A DNA stretch of 64,000 nt from Maricaulis sp. (lineage in GTDB: Bacteria > Pseudomonadota > Alphaproteobacteria > Caulobacterales > Maricaulaceae), in the NCBI GenBank assembly GCA_002692855.1, contig NZMJ01000012.1, forward strand, positions 1-64,000. Direction: 5' to 3'. Numbering within the stretch: the stretch's first letter is position 1; every line of letters begins with the position of its first letter. The notes beneath the pieces are model-generated. The model saw only the letters and a program-made list of their open reading frames with translations, had not been told where the DNA came from and made no database searches. Both the position numbers and the translations under genes were made by a program. Shown here piece after piece: positions 47,567 to 57,017 of this stretch.

Positions 47567-50164
47567 CTACCCCGCAACGATGTTGACGATCCGGTCTGGC
47601 ACCACGATCACCTTGCGCACTGTCAGCCCGTCCAGGGAACGGGCCACGGCCGCGTCGGCCCTGGCGGCGGCTTCCACCTCATCGGACGGCGCACCACGCG
47701 GCACCGTGATCTCGCCGCGCCGTTTGCCATTCACCTGCACGGGCAGGGTCACGGTGTTGGCGACAACGAGGCCCGGATCATAGTCCGGCCAGGGTTGCAT
47801 GACCACCAGACCCGTGCCGCTGGCACGTTCCCAGCAGGATTCGGCCAGATGCGGCATGAAGGGCACGAGCATCCGCGCGAGCAGACCCAGCGCCTCGCTT
47901 CGAACCGCCTGCGATGCTTCGCCCTGCGGCGTGTGGCGCCGCAGGTCATTGACGAGTTCGTGCAGGCTGGCCACGGCCGAATTGAACCGGAAGCCCTCGA
48001 TCGCAGCGGACACGTCCTTGACGGCGCGGTGGACCGAGCGCCGCAGGGCGAGGTCAGCCCCCTCGACATCGGGAACCGGACTGCCCGGGGGCGGCGCATC
48101 GGGTGAGTGGGTGTCGAACAGGGTCCAGACGCGCTGGATGAAACGCCAGACGCCGTCGACGCCTTCGGCGGTGTACTCGACATCGCGCTCGGGCGGCGAA
48201 TCCGACAGGACGAACCAGCGCGCGGCATCGGCCCCGAAATCCTCGATGAAGGCGTCGAGGTCGACGACATTCTTCTTGGACTTCGACATCTTCTCGAGCG
48301 CGCCAACCGTCACCGGCTTGCCGCTCGCGATCTCGACCATGCCCTCGCCGCGCTCCTCGACCTGGTCGGGGCCCAGCCACCGTCCGTCCTCGGCCCGGTA
48401 GGTGCGATGGGTCACCATGCCTTGCGTGAACAAGCCGGCGAACGGCTCGCCAGACGGCAGGTCGATCAGGCCGCAATCGCGCAAGGTCCGCGTGAAGAAG
48501 CGCGCATAGAGCAGGTGCAGGATCGCATGTTCGATCCCGCCGACATACTGGTCGACCGGCATCCATGCCTTGGCGACCTCGGGGTCGAAGGGCGCATCCT
48601 CGCGCCAGGGCGAGGTGAAGCGCAGGAAATACCAGGACGAGCACACGAAGGTGTCGAGCGTGTCGGTCTCGCGCTTGGCCGGCGCCCCGCATTCGGGACA
48701 ATCGACATGGCGCCATTCGTCATGCCGGTCGAGCGGATTGCCCGGCTTGTCGAAGGTGACGTCGTCGGGCAGGCGCACCGGCAGGAATTCTTCCGGCACC
48801 GGCACCGCGCCGCAATTGTCGCAATGGATGATCGGGATCGGACAGCCCCAATAGCGCTGACGCGACACCAGCCAGTCGCGCAGGCGATAGGTGGTGGCCC
48901 CTTCGCCCAGCTTGCGCGATTCCAGCTCGGCGATGGCGCGCTCAATCCCGTCCTCGGTCGACAATCCGTCGAGAAAGCGGGAATTGAACAGCGTCCCGCC
49001 TTCCGTATAGGCCTCGTCGGATACCGTGTAGGTCTTGGGATCGGCGCCCTTGGGCAGCACGACAGGCGTGACGGGCAGATCGTACTTACGCGCGAAATCG
49101 AGGTCGCGCTGGTCGCCGGCGGGAGACCCGAAAATCGCACCCGTCCCGTAGGTCGACAGGACGAAATTCGCGGTCCAGACCGGTATTTCCCACGATTTGT
49201 CGAACGGGTGGCGAACTTTCAGCCCGAGATCCAGGCCGCGCTTGGGGGCCTTTTCAATCTCTTCCTCGCTGACGCCCGTGCGGCGGCAATAATCCTGGAA
49301 GGATTCAATCGCAGGGTCGTCCTCCGCCAGGGCGGTCGTGATGACGTGGTCGGGTGCCAGCGCCAGGAAGCTGGCACCGAACAGGGTGTCCGGACGCGTG
49401 GTGAAGACTTCAATGCCTTCGCAGCCATAGCGTCTGACATCTTCCTTCTCCACGAAGGGGAAAAGCACCCGCGCCCCGCGCGAGCGCCCGATCCAGTTGC
49501 GCTGCATCAGCCGGACCTTTTCCGGCCAGCGATCCAGCGTGTCGATGCCATCGAGCAATTCGTCGGCGTAGTCGGTGATCTTGAAGAACCACTGGTCGAG
49601 CTCGCGCTGCACAACCATGGCGCCCGAGCGCCAGCCGCGCCCGTCGACAACCTGCTCGTTGGCCAGGACGGTCTGGTCGACCGGGTCCCAGTTCACCTTG
49701 GCCTTCTTGCGATGAACCAGCCCGCGCTCGAACAGCTTGATGAAAATGGCCTGCTGGTGCTTGTAATAATCCGGCTCGCAGGTCGCGATCTCGCGTGTCC
49801 AGTCGATCGCCAGGCCGAGGCGCTTCAGCTGGCCGCGCATGACGCGGATGTTTTCCAGTGTCCAGTCACGCGGATGCACACCGCGTTCGCGGGCCGCGTT
49901 CTCGGCCGGAAGACCGAATGCGTCCCATCCCATCGGGTGCAGGACGTCGAAGCCCTTGGCACGCTTGTAGCGGGCCACGACATCGCCCATCGCGTAATTG
50001 CGCGAATGGCCGACATGGATGCGCCCCGACGGATAGGGGAACATCTCCAGCACATAGTATTTTTCGCGATCCGGGCGGGTCGGGTCACCGGCCTTGTCGA
50101 TGCCGGCCTCGGCCCAGGCGGCCTGCCATTGCGGCTCGGCCTCGCGGGGATTGTAACGGGTCAT
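47567..50164 (-). CDS. leuS: Leucyl-tRNA synthetase
   Basis: An 865-residue class I synthetase. The HIGH-type motif is RIHVGHSRN (about residues 50-58), the CP1 editing domain includes the Thr-rich [14 protein letters not shown], a zinc-ribbon-like [16 protein letters not shown] and [19 protein letters not shown] lie in the middle, and the KMSKS loop is [13 protein letters not shown] (about residue 630). It charges tRNA-Leu. First gene of leuS-lptE-holA. Confidence 0.97.
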   Translation of the reverse strand: MTRYNPREAEPQWQAAWAEAGIDKAGDPTRPDREKYYVLEMFPYPSGRIHVGHSRNYAMGDVVARYKRAKGFDVLHPMGWDAFGLPAENAARERGVHPRDWTLENIRVMRGQLKRLGLAIDWTREIATCEPDYYKHQQAIFIKLFERGLVHRKKAKVNWDPVDQTVLANEQVVDGRGWRSGAMVVQRELDQWFFKITDYADELLDGIDTLDRWPEKVRLMQRNWIGRSRGARVLFPFVEKEDVRRYGCEGIEVFTTRPDTLFGASFLALAPDHVITTALAEDDPAIESFQDYCRRTGVSEEEIEKAPKRGLDLGLKVRHPFDKSWEIPVWTANFVLSTYGTGAIFGSPAGDQRDLDFARKYDLPVTPVVLPKGADPKTYTVSDEAYTEGGTLFNSRFLDGLSTEDGIERAIAELESRKLGEGATTYRLRDWLVSRQRYWGCPIPIIHCDNCGAVPVPEEFLPVRLPDDVTFDKPGNPLDRHDEWRHVDCPECGAPAKRETDTLDTFVCSSWYFLRFTSPWREDAPFDPEVAKAWMPVDQYVGGIEHAILHLLYARFFTRTLRDCGLIDLPSGEPFAGLFTQGMVTHRTYRAEDGRWLGPDQVEERGEGMVEIASGKPVTVGALEKMSKSKKNVVDLDAFIEDFGADAARWFVLSDSPPERDVEYTAEGVDGVWRFIQRVWTLFDTHSPDAPPPGSPVPDVEGADLALRRSVHRAVKDVSAAIEGFRFNSAVASLHELVNDLRRHTPQGEASQAVRSEALGLLARMLVPFMPHLAESCWERASGTGLVVMQPWPDYDPGLVVANTVTLPVQVNGKRRGEITVPRGAPSDEVEAAARADAAVARSLDGLTVRKVIVVPDRIVNIVAG

Positions 50165-50211
50165 GTCGTGGCGCCCTCAGTCAGTCAGGGCGCGACCGGA
50201 CAGCGCTCGGC

Positions 50212-50703
50212 TTATTCGGATTCCAGATTGGAAATCCGCAATTGGCGAGCACGGGTCAGGATCGCGTTTTCGATTTCGACAGCGGTTTCCGGGCTGACGG
50301 TGACGTCCACCCAGTTGCCACTTCCCTGGCTCTCCTGTCGGAAAACCCGGACGGACAGCGCATCGGCGCGCAGGCGTGTATCGAGAATGTAGACCGTGAC
50401 CTTGAAACGCTCGCTCGGCAGTTCCGGATTGGCGTACCAGTCCGTGATGATGACGCCGCCGAACGGATCGACTTCCTGCAGCGGCATGAAGCTGATCGTG
50501 TCGAGGCTGGCGCGCCACAGATAGGAATTGACACCGATGCCGGCGACTTCGTTGGAGCCACCGCCCCCGAAGCTGGGAATGCGGAGCCCTCCGCGATTGT
50601 TCTCGGAGTCCGCATTGTCTCCGCCGCGAAGCGAGGAACAGGCGGGTGACAGGACCAGAATGGCGGCGAGAATCGCCCACAGGATCGGCTGACGGACAGT
50701 CAT
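50212..50703 (-). CDS. DUF3576 lipoprotein
   Basis: A 163-residue protein with a lipoprotein signal (ILWAILAAILVLSPAC) and the DUF3576 core: VNSYLWRASLDTISFMPLQEVDPFGGVIITDWY and FKVTVYILDTRLRADALSVRVF. The family is an alphaproteobacterial outer-membrane-associated lipoprotein of unknown role, commonly upstream of leuS. ATG 50703 follows AAGGAG. Probably co-transcribed with leuS. Confidence 0.9.
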   Translation of the reverse strand: MTVRQPILWAILAAILVLSPACSSLRGGDNADSENNRGGLRIPSFGGGGSNEVAGIGVNSYLWRASLDTISFMPLQEVDPFGGVIITDWYANPELPSERFKVTVYILDTRLRADALSVRVFRQESQGSGNWVDVTVSPETAVEIENAILTRARQLRISNLESE

Positions 50704-51006
50704 CGTGAAAAGGCTCCTTGAAACGGCGCGAAACAGAACACGGAACGCGGCCGCGTCGCAAGACGGGATCGCTCTATAGCATGCAATCGGCAGTGCGCCA
50801 CCGGGGCTATGTGTTTCTGTTTCCGCTGCCTTTGAACACCCCCGAATCCCGGCTCGGCCATCGGCGCCCCTGTGACCCCGCTGCCACATGCGCCATCTTC
50901 TTGCCGTATTTCGTGTCCGGCCGCCTTGACCCGAACCGGTCATCAGGGTCCTTTCATACGCGAACGTCCGGGGGGACGGGGCCGACCGGTGAGGCCGCGA
51001 GCGACC
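50704..51006. other. Intergenic region between DUF3576 and barrel genes
   Basis: A 303-base divergent intergenic region that should hold promoters for both neighbours. I see no coding frame with a good start, no tRNA and no strong hairpin. A TTGACC at 50928-50933 could be a -35 for the plus-strand gene, but no matching -10 is convincing. Confidence 0.4.
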
Positions 51007-52239
51007 ATGATGCGGACGACGGAAATACTTTTTTCCGCGCTCCTGCTGTCGGCACTCGCGGCCACGCCATCGACCGCCACCACACAATCCAGCTCAATTG
51101 ACACGTTCGGCCCGTTTCGCATCGAAGCGGGGGCCGACCTGTCTCTGGCTGCGGGAGCGGGCGACACCGATCCTGTTTCAGACGGGCTCCTCGTTGACCT
51201 TGATACCTTCCTCGATGCCGAGGCCATTACCGATTCGGGCCTTCGCTGGGGTGCGCGCTTCCGCTTGCGTGCCCAGCGCGACCACGGGCGCAGCGGTTTT
51301 GCCGACCGGGCCGGGGACTGCGCTCTCGCCACGTCCGCTTGCCCCGTCTCCGGCACAATCCTCCTGCGGTCCCTCGCGACCGGGCGCTACGTTTCCGCAC
51401 CGCGCCCGGACGAGGACGGCCGCGTGGCGCTGGAATCGGCACACGTCTTCGTGCGTGGCGGATGGGGAGAGGTTCGCGCTGGCCTGGGCCCCGGCGCGGC
51501 GTCGGTCGAGGCATTGCCCGGCGTCAGCGCCATGCGCACGCTGCGGCTCGATGGCGGGGCGCTCGATCCGGGCGGCCATGCGGCGATCCGCACCGCCAAT
51601 ACGGCGTCGGGATTCTCGCCGCGCCTTCTGGTGCAGTCCCAGCGCATCGTCGGCCTGCGGGTCACCGCGTCCTTTGCGCCGGACGCCGATGCCTGCGGCG
51701 TCGATACCTGCAATGCCGCGCGGGAGGCAGTTGTCCTTCCCGGTACGACGCTGACGGCCCTGTCGTCATCACGGCTCGAGAATGCTGCCGAACTGGCGGT
51801 CTCCTTCGACCACACCTTCGCGCGCGAAACCCGGATCGAAGCCGCACTGTCCGTGCTTCACGCGGACCCGGCTGATCCCGCCCATGCCGGTGATCACACC
51901 GCCTGGCAGGTGGGGGTCAGGGTCGAACGCGATTCGATGTTGTTCGGATTGTCGCTTCTCGACGCCGGAGACTACGCCGCCATGTCGGCCGGGGCGGCGC
52001 TCGACCGGGGCCAATGGCGGTTCGGTGTGGAAGCCGGGCTGTCGGACGATTCCCTGATCCACGAATCCCAGCGCGCGGTCCAGTTCGCCGCATCGCGCCT
52101 GATCGGCGATCACGCGCTTGTCGGGTTCGCGATCCGGCATGAAGACACCCGGTTTTCCAGGCTGGATGCAAGCGGACAGCGACGGGTCGATACCCGCGAC
52201 GGCGTTTCAGTCCTGCTTGAAGCGGGATTGCGCTACTAA
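51007..52239 (+). CDS. Outer-membrane beta-barrel (porin-like) protein
   Basis: A 410-residue protein with a signal peptide (ILFSALLLSALAATPSTA) and alternating amphipathic beta strands throughout, ending in the aromatic C-terminal signature (LLEAGLRY) used by the Bam machinery. Residues IDTFGPFRIEAGADLSL and LRWGARFRLRAQ look like first barrel strands, as in alphaproteobacterial porins. Substrate unknown. An ATG at 51010 is equally possible as start. Confidence 0.82.
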   Translation: MMRTTEILFSALLLSALAATPSTATTQSSSIDTFGPFRIEAGADLSLAAGAGDTDPVSDGLLVDLDTFLDAEAITDSGLRWGARFRLRAQRDHGRSGFADRAGDCALATSACPVSGTILLRSLATGRYVSAPRPDEDGRVALESAHVFVRGGWGEVRAGLGPGAASVEALPGVSAMRTLRLDGGALDPGGHAAIRTANTASGFSPRLLVQSQRIVGLRVTASFAPDADACGVDTCNAAREAVVLPGTTLTALSSSRLENAAELAVSFDHTFARETRIEAALSVLHADPADPAHAGDHTAWQVGVRVERDSMLFGLSLLDAGDYAAMSAGAALDRGQWRFGVEAGLSDDSLIHESQRAVQFAASRLIGDHALVGFAIRHEDTRFSRLDASGQRRVDTRDGVSVLLEAGLRY

Positions 52240-52350
52240 AAATCATGGATTTTGCGCAACACTTTGGGCGCAGAGTCGTTTTCCTCCCGAAAAGACCTTC
52301 GACTCAGGGCGTCGGATGGCTATACTGCGGGACTGGAAGGGATGCTCATC

Positions 52351-52779
52351 GTGACGGATCGAATCTATCACATTGGTTTGGCTGGTGTTTTCACCGCTGC
52401 GGCACTGATTGTCGCTGCGCCGAGCGCCTTTGCCGATCCCGAGCAGACCAGCCAGGCAGGCTCTGCGGCGACGCAGCCGTGGTATGAGGCCTTCACCTTT
52501 GCCACGCCGGACAACGTCCCCAGCGTCGCCTTCGACAATCCCGACACGCAGTTCGAATTCAGCGCCGGCGAGCGCTGGGGCTTCACGCTGGGTCTCGACA
52601 ATGATCCCAGCGAGCGCTTCGACTCGGACGGCTTCTCGGCTGGTGCCTTCGTCAATGTCGGCGAGCGGTTCCGGTTTGGCGGTGCGGTGCGGTTTACCGC
52701 CCGCGAGGACCTTCTGCTTGGCACGCTCGATGAAGAGCGCGCTCCGGAAGTGAAGTTCGAATCGGCCCTGCGCTTCTAG
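52351..52779 (+). CDS. NtrZ-like periplasmic regulatory protein
   Basis: About 142 residues with a Sec signal (AGVFTAAALIVAAPSAFA) and a mature domain ending GAFVNVGERFRFGGAVRF ... ERAPEVKFESALRF, which resembles NtrZ, a periplasmic inhibitor of the NtrY kinase in Caulobacter. ntrY/ntrX are not in the window. GTG 52351 is preferred since GGAAGGG lies 9 bases upstream; ATG 52342 would sit directly on that site. A terminator follows. Confidence 0.65.
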   Translation: MTDRIYHIGLAGVFTAAALIVAAPSAFADPEQTSQAGSAATQPWYEAFTFATPDNVPSVAFDNPDTQFEFSAGERWGFTLGLDNDPSERFDSDGFSAGAFVNVGERFRFGGAVRFTAREDLLLGTLDEERAPEVKFESALRF

Positions 52780-52804
52780 CGCATTGCGTCCGCTGAACGG
52801 TTTG

Positions 52805-52829
52805 GCCCGGCCCCTGTGCCGGGCTTTTT
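52805..52829 (+). terminator. Rho-independent terminator after the NtrZ-like gene
   Basis: A perfect 7-bp stem GCCCGGC (52805-52811) / GCCGGGC (52818-52824) is followed by five T. It abuts the stop of the convergent ThiE-like gene. Confidence 0.88.
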
Positions 52830-53443
52830 CATGCCCGGATGCCTGAAACCATTGCGATCCCGGCAAACCCCAGTCCCGTCAGCCGCGCAGCATTGCCCAT
52901 GTGAAGCCCGCCGAGCGCATAAACCGGCGCATCCACCCCGCGTGCGATCCGCGCCGCCGCCCACCGGCCCATCGGCCGGCCGGATCCCGGACTCGACGTC
53001 GCGAAGACGGGCGACACCAGGATGCCGTGCGCCCCGAGCGCGGCGGACCGCTGCGCGGCAGCACGCGAATGTGCCGAAACGGTCAGGATCAACCCGGGCG
53101 GGTGGTGCAGCCGCACCCGGCCCGCGAGCCGTTCGGGCCAGTGCACACCGTCGGCCCGGACCTCGAGCGCCAGGCCGGGATCGGCAGCGATCAGCAGCGT
53201 CAGGTCCCGTTCGTCGGCAATCTGTCGAAGCGTGTGCGCCTCGTGGCGGGCCGTCTTGCCGCCAAAATGGCGATGGATCAGCACGCTGCCTCGTGGCACC
53301 TGCCGCGCGAAACCGTCCAGGTCCGGAAACCGGTTCGGGTCGGTCAGGACAATCAGCGCCGGCAGCGGCCATGCGCAAGGCCCGGCGACGCGCTGCGCCA
53401 CCCTTGCCAGCGCCCGGGACGCGTCATACCAACCGCTCGACAT
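52829..53443 (-). CDS. Thiamine phosphate synthase-like (ThiE/TenI) protein
   Basis: A 204-residue TIM-barrel protein of the ThiE/TenI family: ALIVLTDPNRFPD, GVHWPERL, TVSAHSRAAAQRSAALGAHGILVSPVFATSS and APVYALGGLHMGNA. The diphosphate-binding and hydroxyethyl-thiazole residues of true ThiE are only partly visible, so it may be a TenI-type relative. ATG 53443 shares CATG with the divergent yggS start. Confidence 0.75.
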   Translation of the reverse strand: MSSGWYDASRALARVAQRVAGPCAWPLPALIVLTDPNRFPDLDGFARQVPRGSVLIHRHFGGKTARHEAHTLRQIADERDLTLLIAADPGLALEVRADGVHWPERLAGRVRLHHPPGLILTVSAHSRAAAQRSAALGAHGILVSPVFATSSPGSGRPMGRWAAARIARGVDAPVYALGGLHMGNAARLTGLGFAGIAMVSGIRA

Positions 53444-54116
53444 GGATATCCGCTCCGAAATCACCGATCGCCGCGCTGCCATCCTGCAGCGCATTGCCGC
53501 CGCTGCGCAAACCGCCCGCCGCAGCGCAATTTCTGTCCGCCTTGTTGCGGTCTCGAAGATGCAGCCGGACGACCGGATCGACGCCATGCTGTCCGCCGGA
53601 CAGCGCGTTTTCGCCGAGAACCGGGTCCAGGAGGCCCAGTCCCGCTGGAGCCACCGGCGCGCTACCTCCGCCGATCTTGAACTGCGGTTGATCGGACCCC
53701 TGCAATCGAACAAGGCGACCGACGCCGTGGCGCTGTTCGATGTCATCGAGACGCTTGATCGCGACAGCCTGGCCAAGGCGTTGCGCAAGGAATTCGATCG
53801 CCAATCGCGCGCGCCGCGCCTGATGGTCCAGGTCAATACCGGCGAGGAAGACCAGAAGTCCGGCGTCGCGCCGCATGACGCCGCTGCATTTGTCGAACGC
53901 ATGCGCCGCGAATACGGGTTCGAGGTCGAGGGCCTGATGTGCATTCCGCCTTTGCGCGAACCGGCCGGGCCGCATTTCGCGCTTCTGGCCGATCTCGCCG
54001 CGCAGTGCGGCGTATCGGAGCTGTCGATGGGAATGAGCGCGGATTTCGAGACGGCCATCCGTTTCGGCGCGACTTCGGTACGGGTGGGCTCGGCACTGTT
54101 CGGCGAGCGCAGCTAG
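53442..54116 (+). CDS. YggS/PLPBP-family pyridoxal-phosphate homeostasis protein
   Basis: A 224-residue fold-type III PLP protein without known enzyme activity, involved in vitamin B6 balance. VRLVAVSKMQP holds the PLP Lys (about residue 38); ENRVQEAQSRW, LIGPLQSNKA, VNTGEEDQKSGV and SMGMSADFETAIRFGATSVRVGSALFG are the family motifs. The start overlaps the divergent ThiE-like gene by two bases, and the stop shares CTAG with the L,D-transpeptidase gene. Confidence 0.93.
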   Translation: MDIRSEITDRRAAILQRIAAAAQTARRSAISVRLVAVSKMQPDDRIDAMLSAGQRVFAENRVQEAQSRWSHRRATSADLELRLIGPLQSNKATDAVALFDVIETLDRDSLAKALRKEFDRQSRAPRLMVQVNTGEEDQKSGVAPHDAAAFVERMRREYGFEVEGLMCIPPLREPAGPHFALLADLAAQCGVSELSMGMSADFETAIRFGATSVRVGSALFGERS

Positions 54117-54622
54117 CCGGGCGTGACGCCCAGCGTGTCGCCGGGATTCATCGCCTTGAGGACCTCTCGCAGCGCGTCCTTCGCCAGTGCCACGCAGCCC
54201 AGCGTCGGACCGTAGTCGGGTCGCGCGCAGTGCAGGAAGATCGCCGACCCGGCAGAGTCGACCGGCGGATCGTCATTGTGGCCCAGGATCACGATGATGT
54301 CGTAGAGCCCGTCCTCGCGCATCAGGGACTCGGCCGATGCGGGATAGGGCAGGCGGACCGGGCGGTTATAGGCGGCATCGCCGGGGGCATCGCACCAGCC
54401 ATCATCCTCAGTAATCGGACGCACGGGCAGGGCCGTCTCCGGCGCCGGTCCCCGGTCGGACCGGTAGAGCACGCGGCGCACGGGCCACCGGCCGATCGGT
54501 GTGGCGCCGTCACCTTCGCGCTTGTCTGATTCGGCGATGACGCCGCCCTTACCCAGGGCCGCGCGCAAACGCGTGTTCTCAAACACGAATTCCCCGGCGG
54601 TGGTCACGGTCCAGTCGGTCAT
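54113..54622 (-). CDS. L,D-transpeptidase (YkuD domain) without signal peptide
   Basis: A 169-residue YkuD-fold protein. The catalytic motif is IFLHCARPDYGPTLGCVAL, with His and the nucleophile Cys. YkuD enzymes make 3-3 peptidoglycan cross-links or anchor proteins. No signal peptide or membrane helix precedes the domain, which is odd for a periplasmic enzyme. ATG 54622 is the best start; a GTG at 54646 would not add a signal. Confidence 0.85.
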   Translation of the reverse strand: MTDWTVTTAGEFVFENTRLRAALGKGGVIAESDKREGDGATPIGRWPVRRVLYRSDRGPAPETALPVRPITEDDGWCDAPGDAAYNRPVRLPYPASAESLMREDGLYDIIVILGHNDDPPVDSAGSAIFLHCARPDYGPTLGCVALAKDALREVLKAMNPGDTLGVTPG

Positions 54623-54914
54623 GTCGGGCAGACAATCATGGATCACGGAAGATCACAAAGCGGTTGGCGCGGGACGCGAAGGGCCGGTGTGGCGGCCTGC
54701 CGCGTCCCGGGCGCCTCCCCCACCACGGAACGGACGCGCTGAAACGGGCTTCTGCGCGATCGACGTTAACCATGCAATTTCGTTGCCGGTTTTACCGGTC
54801 ACGGAATCAGTGCCTTCCGGCATCATTTGGCACAAAGGCGGCAAATTCTGCCGATCCATTCTGGCCGACCGGCAGGAATTGCCTCCTGCACAAAAACCGG
54901 CATGATCCGGACCC
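54623..54914. other. Intergenic region upstream of cenR
   Basis: A 292-base divergent gap. It holds a GTTAACC at 54764-54770, a GANTC (GAATC near 54803) and a small hairpin CCGGT-TTT-ACCGG near 54786-54798. No coding frame or RNA gene is convincing. It should contain the promoters of cenR and of the transpeptidase gene. Confidence 0.4.
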
Positions 54915-55601
54915 ATGAACGCTCAAAAAACCATTCTCCTCATCGATGATGACGACGATTTGCGCGAGACGCTGATCGAACAATTCGCCCTGCATGAGGA
55001 ATTCAGGACCGTCGGCGCGGCCACCGCCGGTGACGGCCTGAAACGCGCCAGGGAAGACCGGGTCGACCTGGTCCTGCTCGATGTCGACCTGCCGGATATG
55101 GATGGCCGCGAGGCGTGCCGCCTGATGCGCAAGAACGGGGTCTCCGCGCCCATCGTCATGCTGACCGGCCAGGTCACCGATGCCGACCAGATTCTGGGAC
55201 TGGAGTCGGGCGCCAACGACTATGTGACCAAGCCGTTCAAATTCTCGGTCCTGTTGGCCCGCGTCCGTGCCCATCTGCGAAGCCACGAATTGTCCGAGGA
55301 TGCGATTTTCCAGATCGGGCCATATGAATTCCGCCCGGCGATGAAGCTTCTGGTCAATGGCGAGTCCCGCAAGGTTCGGCTGACCGAGAAGGAAACCAAC
55401 ATCCTGAAATACCTCTACCGGTCCGGTGGGAAGCCGGTCGGGCGGGACGAGTTGCTGCACGAGGTGTGGGGCTATAATCCGGCCGTGACCACGCACACGC
55501 TCGAAACCCACATCTATCGCCTGCGCCAGAAAATCGAACCCGATCCCGGCCATGCGCGCCTGTTGATCACCGAATCGGGCGGTTACAGGCTGCAGGTCTG
55601 A
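54915..55601 (+). CDS. cenR: Cell-envelope response regulator CenR
   Basis: A 228-residue OmpR-family regulator. The receiver has LLIDDDDDLRETLIEQF, phospho-Asp in LVLLDVDLPDMDGREA and TKPFKF; the winged helix ends VTTHTLETHIYRLRQKIEPDP. The pattern LTEKETNILKYLYRSGGKPVGRDELLHEVWGYN is typical of CenR, an essential envelope regulator in Caulobacter and Brucella. Its kinase CenK is not adjacent. The next gene starts 4 bases after its stop. Confidence 0.88.
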   Translation: MNAQKTILLIDDDDDLRETLIEQFALHEEFRTVGAATAGDGLKRAREDRVDLVLLDVDLPDMDGREACRLMRKNGVSAPIVMLTGQVTDADQILGLESGANDYVTKPFKFSVLLARVRAHLRSHELSEDAIFQIGPYEFRPAMKLLVNGESRKVRLTEKETNILKYLYRSGGKPVGRDELLHEVWGYNPAVTTHTLETHIYRLRQKIEPDPGHARLLITESGGYRLQV

Positions 55602-55605
55602 CTGC

Positions 55606-56187
55606 GTGCGCCGGGGGGTCTTGGCCGGTCTCGCCATGATGGCGACGGCGTCAGCCCATGCTGACCCGCCCGGGCCTGTGCCCGTGATCGAGGAGCAGGT
55701 TCAGACCCATTATTACGAAATCCATGGCCGGGACGCCCGCGCACTCCACGCAGCGCTGGAGTCGCGCACGCATGGCCGCGGCGTGGGAGAAACCGGCATT
55801 CGCATCGAGTTCGAGTTCGCGGCGCGCCAGTCCGCTCACGGATGTCAGCTGACCGAGCTCGGTGTGAGGCTCGACATGGTCGTGATCTATCCGCGCTGGA
55901 TGAATGCCGATGACGCCTCGCCGGAGCTGCGCCGGCGATGGGACCGCTTCATCGCCGCGCTCGAAGTCCATGAAGAGGGCCATGCCCAGCTGGCGCGCGA
56001 GGGGGCAGGCGAAATCGCCCGCCGCCTGGCTGAAAGCGCACCGGCGCCTGATTGCCGCACGCTCCAGGAGAACCTGTCGCGGCGCTATGACGTGATGCGC
56101 GCAGCGCTGGATGGCCGTCAGCGCGCCTATGACCGCGAGACCGGGGCGGGGCGCTTTCAGGGCGCCCATTTGCGGTTTTCAGACTAG
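55606..56187 (+). CDS. DUF922 putative zinc protease, exported
   Basis: A 193-residue protein with a short signal (VLAGLAMMATASAHA) and a DUF922 domain. The putative metalloprotease motif is EVHEEGHAQLAREG (HEEGH, like HExxH). GTG 55606 follows the cenR stop by 4 bases, so it is probably co-transcribed and may be a CenR-linked envelope protein. The stop shares CTAG with xthA. Confidence 0.8.
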   Translation: MRRGVLAGLAMMATASAHADPPGPVPVIEEQVQTHYYEIHGRDARALHAALESRTHGRGVGETGIRIEFEFAARQSAHGCQLTELGVRLDMVVIYPRWMNADDASPELRRRWDRFIAALEVHEEGHAQLAREGAGEIARRLAESAPAPDCRTLQENLSRRYDVMRAALDGRQRAYDRETGAGRFQGAHLRFSD

Positions 56188-56999
56188 AGCGACAGCGTCA
56201 GCGTGACGGGGACGTGATCGGATGGCTTTTCCCGGCCGCGCTCCTCGTCCCAGATCGTGAAGGCATTGCGGCCCGCCGCGAGCGCCTGTGAGCGCAGGGA
56301 CGGCGACACCCAGATATGGTCAAGCCGCCGGCCCCGGTTCGAGGCGCGATAGTCCCGCGAGCGGTAGCTCCACCAGGTGTAGATCTTCTCGTCCTCGGGG
56401 ATCAGCGCGCGCGCCACGTCGATAAAGCCGCCTGCATCACGCATGGCGTCGAGCCCGGCGGTTTCCACCGGTGTGTGGGAGACGACTTTCAGTAATTGCT
56501 TGTGCGACCAGACATCATTTTCGTGCGGCGCGATATTGAAGTCCCCGACCAGCACCATGTCGGCGTCCTCGTTCGACCGGCGGTCGAAATAGCGCGTCAT
56601 GCGATCGAGAAAATCGAGCTTGTGGGCAAAGCGCGGATTGATATCGGGATCGGGCTCGTCGCCGCCTGCCGGCACATAGAAATTGTGCAACTCGATGCCC
56701 TTGACCCGGACGCGCTGGTGGCGCGCCTCGCTGGCACGGCAGAAATCCTCGTCGGGCAGGTCTTCGAGCGGATAGCGCGAGGCGATGGCGACGCCGTGCA
56801 TCCCCTTCATGCCGCGCACATGGAAATGTGAATAGCCCATCTCGCGGAAAGTCTTCTCCGGGAATTCCTCGGTCCGGCACTTGATCTCCTGCAGGCAGAG
56901 CACATCCGGACTGGCCTGTTCGACGAAGGGCGCAATCAGCGGCTGGGCCCGAAGGCGGACGGAGTTGACGTTCCAGGTGGCGATGGTCAGTGAGGACAT
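56184..56999 (-). CDS. xthA: Exodeoxyribonuclease III
   Basis: A 271-residue AP endonuclease/3' exonuclease. Family motifs are TIATWNVNSVRLR, CLQEIKC, HNFYVPAG, VLVGDFNIAP, RRLDHIWVS and SDHVPV. It cleaves at abasic sites and cleans 3' ends. It lies downstream of a minus-strand unknown, in the ftsK-lolA-xthA neighbourhood common in this class. Confidence 0.96.
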   Translation of the reverse strand: MSSLTIATWNVNSVRLRAQPLIAPFVEQASPDVLCLQEIKCRTEEFPEKTFREMGYSHFHVRGMKGMHGVAIASRYPLEDLPDEDFCRASEARHQRVRVKGIELHNFYVPAGGDEPDPDINPRFAHKLDFLDRMTRYFDRRSNEDADMVLVGDFNIAPHENDVWSHKQLLKVVSHTPVETAGLDAMRDAGGFIDVARALIPEDEKIYTWWSYRSRDYRASNRGRRLDHIWVSPSLRSQALAAGRNAFTIWDEERGREKPSDHVPVTLTLSL

Positions 57000-57017
57000 G
57001 GGCAGGACAATCCGCGA

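Noticed and set aside
48107-50392. Open frame of about 761 codons antisense to leuS
   Set aside because: LeuS is complete on the minus strand with HIGH and KMSKS motifs; the antisense frame is a composition artefact.
54764-54780. GTTAACC upstream of cenR as a CtrA box
   Set aside because: The second TTAA half-site at the right spacing is missing.
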